Part shown: piece by piece, positions 16,186 through 22,005 of the stretch
How positions within the stretch are numbered: the first letter of the stretch is position 1
Layout of the letters: every line of letters starts with the position of its first letter
Source: a virus
Direction: 5' to 3' (one strand)
Virus record (IMG/VR): IMGVR_UViG_3300042904_000498
Coordinates: 1-22,005 of that record
Length of the DNA stretch: 22,005 nucleotides
Position numbers and translations under genes: made by a program
Notes under the pieces: generated by a model
The model's input: only the letters and a program-made list of their open reading frames with translations
Told to the model about the DNA's origin: nothing
Databases searched by the model: none

Positions 16186-19100
16186 TGCCAGATCCTAAGG
16201 ACCTCAATAGTATATATGATCCCAATGGGGTCAATGACCCGGTACCTGTACCGAAGGTTAAACCGCGCTCCCTTGATGAACTTCACAAGGGAGTTATGCG
16301 TACCTATACTAAGGCGGGTACGCCGGAAGAAGTTGATGTAAGTGAGTATATCGATTACATGCCGGGCGGTGTTTATACTACACGTAAACCAATTGACTTC
16401 ATACGTGGAGAGAACCAGACAGTCGGAGAGAAACTCTGGCGTCGTACCGCTAACCTGATACCGAATATTGCAGCGGGACTGGTAGAAGGTGTTGGTTACC
16501 TCGGCGCACTGGCAACTGAATGGGGTGATGATAAGGATTATTCCAACTGGCTCACCCAAGGTGCAGCCGCAATGAAGAACTCATGGGCTGGAGATACGTA
16601 TAGAGAGAGCAATGATGTGTGGGATATCGGTGATCCTACCTGGTGGATCGATAACGTTTTCTCACTGGCCGAGACCGCTACGACCTTTGCCATTGGTGGT
16701 ATGGGTGCTTCCGCTGTCTTGGGAAAAGCGGCAAGTACTGTTGGTAAACTGGCTCAGGCCGGCCAACTCGGTACGCGTGCACTTAATGCAGGTGCAAAGC
16801 TTGGTACCGCAGGTTACCTGGCGTTCACTGAAGGAGCCATGAGTGGCGCAAAGGTTTACGACCAGGTGTTCGATGATCAATTCAAAAAACATATTACCAA
16901 TGGTCTTACGCCGGAAGAAGCAAAGGAGCGTGCAGCACATACTGCTTCTCAGTCTGCTGCGACTACCGTTCAGTTAAATACCATACTCAATACCGGTCTC
17001 AACCTCACGTCTATTTCTCCTTTCTTTCGTAAAGCAGATGACGTCGTAGGTGATATCATGAAGCAACAAATGCGTCGCCAGGCGGGAGAGACACTGGAAG
17101 ACGTGGGTAAACGAGTGGCAGCGCTTGAAGCCAGTACGTTTGGAAAGCAACTGCGCTCGCGTAAAGGTTACCTGGCTGAAATGGGCCAGGAGTCTCTGGA
17201 AGAACTTACCAACCAGTTCGCTGAACAGACCGGTATCCAGGAAGGAACCAAAGGAAGAACCCATGGGTTCCTGGAGCAACTCGGTCAACTGGAGAACTAC
17301 TTCGCCCGTACCATGAATGAAGAGGGTGCACTTGCTGCAACCCTGGGAGCTTTCGGCGGGTTCGCGCAAACAGCGATCACTTATAACATGATACCGTCCA
17401 GGTCTGTCGAGAAACTCGGCAGTGACGGGCAGGCCCTGCAACGAGTGGATAAGGATGGTAATTTCCAGACTGATGCAGCCGGCAAACCGGTATATCAAAA
17501 GAAAAGGATATCAGCACGCAGCTATGACAACTGGATGATGCAGCAACACTTCTCCAGTGTGAAGGACGCCGTGGCAAACGAGATAGATAATTTCACCAAG
17601 CTTCAGAATGAACTGGCGGTAGCTGCTGCCAAGGGAGATTCAGTAGAGGTGTCCAGGATCAAGCAAGAGATGTTCGATATCGGCCAGATCGCGGCCGTTC
17701 GTAATGGTCTCACTGAACCGTGGATCGCTACCTATAACGATATTGCCGAGATGGATCAGGCTGAGGCTGTGAAGAAGGGCCTCGCTACTGACGATACCGA
17801 TGAGGAGTTCAGGGCTAAGGCCAAGCAGGCTGGTGTGGAACTCAAAGAAGCTCAGCAGGAATACCAGGCTCTTCAGAAGAAATACGGTACGCTCTACGAA
17901 GATAACGCCGGTATGAAGCAAGTAGTGGACATGGTGTTTGCCCGCAAGATCGAACTGAAAGGTTGGGACAAACAACTCAAAGAGCACGATGAGAAACTGA
18001 AAGAGATCGAGAAAGAAAGAGATGAGCTGGCCAAACTCTCCAATCCGGAAGACTACGACCAGCACATGGCGGGTTATGTAACCAACGTCAAGGCTTCTCA
18101 GGAAGTGAACCAGAGACTCAAAGCCGACCTGGAAGAACTCCAGTCTGCAGCTGCGTCCAATGACATCAAGAAGATCAAGCGTTTGCTTAAGAAATACCGT
18201 GCAGTCGGAGTCAATGATTCAGATCTGCAGCCAGCGGTCGATGACCTGGTACGTAAGCTTGTCGCTCACAACGAGAAACTCCAGGCTAGGGTAAAGGAAG
18301 CTGAAGACACACTCTTTAATTCATCTGGTTTCACCGCCTGGCAGGCTGAGCATCCGGAAGGAAAGTTCGAAACATTTATGCAGGAGGTAGTCAAGAATTA
18401 TTCACTTGACTCCCGCGCGATATCATATAAGGCGAGCATTGATGAGTCACGTAAGCAACACGCGATCGCTTCTCAGAACTTAGGTGACATACTGAAAACA
18501 AAAGGACTCCAGAAGTTTGCGTCAAAAGCAAAGTCCTGGAACGATCGTATTATGGAGGAGGCTGAGAACCTGGAAAAGGTAAAACTCGCCGACTTGCAAA
18601 CCAGGGCCAAGGACAAGGCTACACTCAGGCGTATCGACAAGATACAACTGGACGCTATGGCCCAGCGTTACAAAGATGAGTTGGATAAGGTGGAAAAGAG
18701 GATCACGGAAGTGACCGCGCGGATTGCCGAGGTAAGAACAGAAAGAGAGAGCAAACCGTGGAGAGCATGGGATGAGAGAAAGATTTTGCGGCGCGAAGAG
18801 CTGCAACTGAAAAAAGAGCTGGAGCAACTGATTGCCCGGAAAAGAAAGCTCGAAACCCTTTACCATGATTCTCATATTGACACTTCTACTACTGGCGAGA
18901 TGCCTGTACCTGTGGGAGAAGTTACAAAGGAAAACGATGAACTCGGAGAAGAAGAAACTCCGTCCGAGGTCGATCCTTTAACTGAAATAGAAAACTCATC
19001 TGTCCCGGCTGAAGAAGCAACTGAACCGGTAAAAAGCGAGGCTGATCGTCTGATCGAAGAGGCCCTGGCTGACGCACCGGTAGCGGAAGTGACCGAAGAG

Positions 19101-21290
19101 GAACAGCGTGAGGACCCGGAGATCGCTTACCTGGAAGCTGCTATGGCGGCACCGAAACCTGTACAGAAAGAACTGCTCAGGCTGCTCACTGGTATCCGTG
19201 ACGGATCGATCGGGTTTTCCTATGACCTTTTAAAACAGCAAGTAAATGATGGTACTATTTCCCAGCCGGACGCTGCGCAACTACTGCAGAAACTTTACGA
19301 TTACATCGAAGCTACAAGGTCACAGGAAGCGTTTACTCAAGTTGTTACAGAGAAGGTAGAGGAGCAGAAGAGTAACCTGCCCAAGGTTGATGTCAATGTC
19401 CCGGGACTCCCGGACTCGCCGGCCATCTTTATTATGGATGACGCGTTAGCTGAAGAGCTGCCGGGTGAGATGCACCACGGCGGAAAGAAGACCAAGGACG
19501 TACTCTCAGTTGCCAACTCCACGATCAAGTACCGAGAAATAAAGCAAGGTGACAAGTACCGCAAAGTAGCTGATCCTACGTCGCTGTCAGAAACAACCAA
19601 CCCGGATGTTTTGATACCGGGGAAACTCACTGAAGGTCATCCCGTTCGTTTCGAGGTGGATACTGCCTACGATGGTGATATCAATATAGATGATTTCCAT
19701 GTCCAGGACGAATACGGTGAGCGTGGCCAGCGCAAAGAGAAGACCGCCGATCGTATGCGCGCTGGCAGAGTAGTACCTACGGAAGATAACATTGGTAGTG
19801 TAGCGATCAAGGTAGTGGACACCGTTACCGGTAACACGATCGGTTATGTTCGCCGCCTTGACTGGGTTACCGCCAAGTACCCGGGTACCAGCGACTACCG
19901 TAACGTAGCTGATACCGAGGTGGTAAACGATACCGTGATCGATATTATGCCTCGTCATATTGATGAGATCATGAGCCTTCGCCGTAAGGTCATTGAGCAG
20001 TTCAACGCCAACGGTACCGGGTTGGAAGGAGAGATCACCGGTAAAGGAACAGGATCGCTCATCAAGAATATACAGGTCAATCTCAATACAGATAAGACAA
20101 AAGCAGTACTAGGTCTTGCCCGTTCCAGTAAGCCTGAGAATTCAATGCTACCTGACGAATCGCTGGAGATTGCGGTTGTCCAGAGTGGTAAGGCTTACAC
20201 CGGAAAGGATTATATGTTCAGCAGGTCTCAAGGGTTCGATACCGTAGATCTCCCTGATGGCTCGGTGGTTGTCATGCTCCCCGGGGCGAATGGGCAATAC
20301 CTGTACGCACCACTCGTGGGCCACCGACTGGTAGACGATCAAAGGAAGACTGCCGTTAACGCGGTATCAAAAGCAATCGAGCTTTACCTATCCAATGACG
20401 GATCTAACCCGCAGGCGGAAGCTGAGATCCTGGAACTCCAGAAACTGAGCGGTTTTGATATCTCAACTGAGCAAGGACTGAAAGCTTTCATTAACCAGTA
20501 TTTCACTTACTCTCAGGACTTCCTGGACTCAGTTACATCTGTTGCGGCGGCCAAAGATTCAGAAGAGGCTCAAGAGCGTTTCCTGTTCTCGATCCAGGAA
20601 AGGACCGGTACCCAGAACAAAGGCAACATCAAGCTGGGCTGGAGCTATTCAGGCCGTGCTCCTGTCTACGCAAAGCTCACCGGTGGAAGACTGGACCCTA
20701 AATTTGTCGAGGCCCTGGAAGAAGGCTTTGCTACCCGCTCACGCGCAGTGGTATACACCAATCCGGAACTAGGTATCCGCGGTATCAACTCAAGTGGGTC
20801 GTTCACGGAGATCTACGCCGATAAGAATGGTAAGTTCAAGCCACGTCACTTTCCTTCATACAACGAATACGTGAAGTCTTTCTCCCGTACGATCGTGTAC
20901 GGACGTAACCAGATCGGTGACAGGTATGTGTATACGGCCAACCCGTCCATACCGTTCGCGGTCAAGGTAAAACCGGTAGCTACCAACCTGGTAGTGAAAC
21001 AGAACGAAACTCCTGACAAGGTCCAGGACAACCCGGAACTGCCTTACGATGCGAAGGCCGCCAATATGTTCGACCTGGACAATGAGTACAGGAGCGTAGA
21101 GGTCAGTGAGCGGGGAACCGCCCCGGATAATGCCCGGGAGCTGAGTGTGCAGACTCTCACAGAAATCTATAACTTTACTCCCGTAGACAATCGCAACGGT
21201 AAGACCGTCCTGGAAGTATACGAAGACTTATTGAGCAGGGGCCACAGCTTCATACCGGATGGATTCAACCCGTTTACCCGTTGTCTCTAA
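16185..21290 (+). CDS. Giant virion cargo/ejection-type protein (1701 residues)
   Basis: Domains in order: a soluble N-terminus to about 150; an Ala/Gly-rich hydrophobic segment at about 157-215 with repeated small residues; a second hydrophobic stretch at about 380-405 (ATLGAFGGFAQTAI); several long charged coiled-coil stretches between about 540 and 892; an acidic, Glu/Pro-rich disordered linker at about 902-980; then a mixed alpha/beta C-terminal half. That half has a VRFEVDTAYDGDI block near 1149 and a GYVRRLDWV block near 1219, both of which I recall from large crAss-like cargo proteins. It ends SFIPDGFNPFTRCL. No nuclease, protease or polymerase signature was recognised. It starts by TAATG overlap and ends 6 bases before the next gene. 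Glycine-zipper plus coiled-coil architecture suggests an ejected, possibly channel-forming, protein. Confidence 0.55.
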   Translation: MPDPKDLNSIYDPNGVNDPVPVPKVKPRSLDELHKGVMRTYTKAGTPEEVDVSEYIDYMPGGVYTTRKPIDFIRGENQTVGEKLWRRTANLIPNIAAGLVEGVGYLGALATEWGDDKDYSNWLTQGAAAMKNSWAGDTYRESNDVWDIGDPTWWIDNVFSLAETATTFAIGGMGASAVLGKAASTVGKLAQAGQLGTRALNAGAKLGTAGYLAFTEGAMSGAKVYDQVFDDQFKKHITNGLTPEEAKERAAHTASQSAATTVQLNTILNTGLNLTSISPFFRKADDVVGDIMKQQMRRQAGETLEDVGKRVAALEASTFGKQLRSRKGYLAEMGQESLEELTNQFAEQTGIQEGTKGRTHGFLEQLGQLENYFARTMNEEGALAATLGAFGGFAQTAITYNMIPSRSVEKLGSDGQALQRVDKDGNFQTDAAGKPVYQKKRISARSYDNWMMQQHFSSVKDAVANEIDNFTKLQNELAVAAAKGDSVEVSRIKQEMFDIGQIAAVRNGLTEPWIATYNDIAEMDQAEAVKKGLATDDTDEEFRAKAKQAGVELKEAQQEYQALQKKYGTLYEDNAGMKQVVDMVFARKIELKGWDKQLKEHDEKLKEIEKERDELAKLSNPEDYDQHMAGYVTNVKASQEVNQRLKADLEELQSAAASNDIKKIKRLLKKYRAVGVNDSDLQPAVDDLVRKLVAHNEKLQARVKEAEDTLFNSSGFTAWQAEHPEGKFETFMQEVVKNYSLDSRAISYKASIDESRKQHAIASQNLGDILKTKGLQKFASKAKSWNDRIMEEAENLEKVKLADLQTRAKDKATLRRIDKIQLDAMAQRYKDELDKVEKRITEVTARIAEVRTERESKPWRAWDERKILRREELQLKKELEQLIARKRKLETLYHDSHIDTSTTGEMPVPVGEVTKENDELGEEETPSEVDPLTEIENSSVPAEEATEPVKSEADRLIEEALADAPVAEVTEEEQREDPEIAYLEAAMAAPKPVQKELLRLLTGIRDGSIGFSYDLLKQQVNDGTISQPDAAQLLQKLYDYIEATRSQEAFTQVVTEKVEEQKSNLPKVDVNVPGLPDSPAIFIMDDALAEELPGEMHHGGKKTKDVLSVANSTIKYREIKQGDKYRKVADPTSLSETTNPDVLIPGKLTEGHPVRFEVDTAYDGDINIDDFHVQDEYGERGQRKEKTADRMRAGRVVPTEDNIGSVAIKVVDTVTGNTIGYVRRLDWVTAKYPGTSDYRNVADTEVVNDTVIDIMPRHIDEIMSLRRKVIEQFNANGTGLEGEITGKGTGSLIKNIQVNLNTDKTKAVLGLARSSKPENSMLPDESLEIAVVQSGKAYTGKDYMFSRSQGFDTVDLPDGSVVVMLPGANGQYLYAPLVGHRLVDDQRKTAVNAVSKAIELYLSNDGSNPQAEAEILELQKLSGFDISTEQGLKAFINQYFTYSQDFLDSVTSVAAAKDSEEAQERFLFSIQERTGTQNKGNIKLGWSYSGRAPVYAKLTGGRLDPKFVEALEEGFATRSRAVVYTNPELGIRGINSSGSFTEIYADKNGKFKPRHFPSYNEYVKSFSRTIVYGRNQIGDRYVYTANPSIPFAVKVKPVATNLVVKQNETPDKVQDNPELPYDAKAANMFDLDNEYRSVEVSERGTAPDNARELSVQTLTEIYNFTPVDNRNGKTVLEVYEDLLSRGHSFIPDGFNPFTRCL

Positions 21291-21296
21291 ACCCTT

Positions 21297-22005
21297 ATGT
21301 CTTCTGTATGTCATCACCTGGCTCCCAACGGCCAGAAATCCATTCTTTACCAGCAACTAGAACTTAAGGTTGGTGCCGACAAGGCCCATGACATCTGGAC
21401 GGACATCCGTTCCCAGCAGTTCTTGAATAAGCATGGCGACTGGACCAACACGACAGGATCGGTGGAGTCAGGATCTTCTTATACAAATCACTCCGGTGGA
21501 GCCAATGGGGCAGATACCTGGTGGGAAAAGATCGGCAAGGAGTACGGTGTAGACCAACATAATCAATACTGGCACGGTACCAAGACACCTACTGGTAATT
21601 TCGAGATCAGTAATGAGGAGATTGAAGAGGGTTGGCAGCAGGTATTGAAAGCAAATCTGTCTCTTAAACGCAGGCCGAATGCAGCGAAGCATAAGTCCTT
21701 ACTCGGCAGGAACTGGTTCCAGGTAAAAAACTCAGATGGCGTATTTGCGATAGGAAAGCTTGCTTCTCCCGCAACTGTTGACGGTGGAACAGGTTGGGCT
21801 GTACAGATGGCCATTGATAATAACAAACCGGTTTACGTATTCGACCAGGAAACAATGGATTGGTACGAGTATTCCTATAAACTGAACAGATTCATAAGAA
21901 CGACTACGCCAAAACTCACAAAGAACTTTGCCGGTATTGGTAGCAGGAAACTGACTGAGGCTGGTAAAGCAGCGATCCGTACGGTATATGCAAAAACCTT
22001 TACAG
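21297..22005 (+). CDS. SLOG-like (Rossmann-type) cargo-region protein, 3' truncated
   Basis: The gene runs off the window; 236 codons are visible from the ATG at 21297, 6 bases after the previous stop. Residues 5-49 form an opening module (C..LAPNGQKSILY, ending FLNKHGDW) that I recall at the front of large multi-domain proteins of crAss-like and related phages. A SLOG-like core follows: SGGANGAD at 66-73, RNWFQV at 138-143 with SDGVFAIG next, VDGGTGWAV at 161-169 and VYVFDQ at 179-184. A further GSR-type motif (FAGIGSR, 211-217) comes last. The GGAxGAD, RN and GG.G motifs match those of the SLOG superfamily (DprA, LOG/YspA-type, ThsA sensor domain), which bind nucleotides or their derivatives. 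The ligand and activity are unknown. The rest of the protein may carry more domains. Confidence 0.65.
   Translation, partial: MSSVCHHLAPNGQKSILYQQLELKVGADKAHDIWTDIRSQQFLNKHGDWTNTTGSVESGSSYTNHSGGANGADTWWEKIGKEYGVDQHNQYWHGTKTPTGNFEISNEEIEEGWQQVLKANLSLKRRPNAAKHKSLLGRNWFQVKNSDGVFAIGKLASPATVDGGTGWAVQMAIDNNKPVYVFDQETMDWYEYSYKLNRFIRTTTPKLTKNFAGIGSRKLTEAGKAAIRTVYAKTFT

Noticed and set aside
1-22005. Stop-codon reassignment, known in some crAss-like phages
   Set aside because: All genes are open to a TAA or TGA with sensible lengths and overlaps, and none needs readthrough of TAG or TGA. TAG is not used as a first stop but occurs once just after TGA at 2488-2493, which alone proves nothing.
1-22005. 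tRNA, CRISPR array, insertion sequence, integrase or attachment site
   Set aside because: No cloverleaf, regular spaced repeats, terminal inverted repeats or recombinase motifs were seen; non-coding DNA is too scarce to hide them.

Overview
The window looks like a continuous, single-strand late (virion) gene block of a tailed phage of the crAss-like group (Crassvirales), with a probable host in the Bacteroidota. This rests on protein patterns recognised by eye, not on a search. The core run matches the conserved crAss-like order. It goes from a capsid-type protein end, through a set of small neck/tail-ring proteins, a P22 gp4-like tail adaptor and a very large muzzle (P22 gp10-like 'stabilization') protein, to several large capsid-cargo or ejection-type proteins. 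Support for a Bacteroidota host comes from three things: gene starts lack Shine-Dalgarno sequences and have A-rich leaders, a TAnnTTTG promoter box sits behind the first terminator, and Cys-rich modules typical of Bacteroidota surface proteins occur in the tail genes.

Layout. Positions 3-368 hold the 3' end of a probable major capsid protein, closed by a hairpin terminator (412-443) and followed directly by a Bacteroidota-type promoter candidate. Positions 493-3474 hold three structural-module genes, the third a beta-rich presumed abundant virion protein, closed by a strong 12-bp hairpin terminator (3500-3534). Positions 3565-5644 hold three small neck genes joined by ATGA overlaps, and the third is the gp4-like adaptor. 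Positions 5641-10437 encode the 1598-residue muzzle, and 10439-11200 a 253-residue protein that looks like a detached muzzle C-terminal module. Positions 11200-21290 hold four cargo-type genes (626, 308, 723 and 1701 residues), mostly joined by TAATG overlaps. Positions 21297-22005 are the start of a gene cut by the window edge, which carries a SLOG-like nucleotide-binding domain.

How they fit together. The small neck proteins and adaptor would stack under the portal, and the muzzle would close the short tail. The cargo proteins, with their glycine-zipper membrane-like segments, long coiled coils and basic or acidic disordered linkers, would be packed in the head or tail and ejected with the DNA. 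The SLOG-like protein is the most unusual item. Its motifs resemble families that bind or process nucleotide-derived molecules, and its location beside cargo genes makes delivery into the cell at infection plausible but unproven.

The genetic code looks standard: all genes end in TAA or TGA and none needs readthrough. I saw no tRNA, CRISPR, insertion sequence, integrase or attachment site, and no gene-free stretch longer than about 125 bases.
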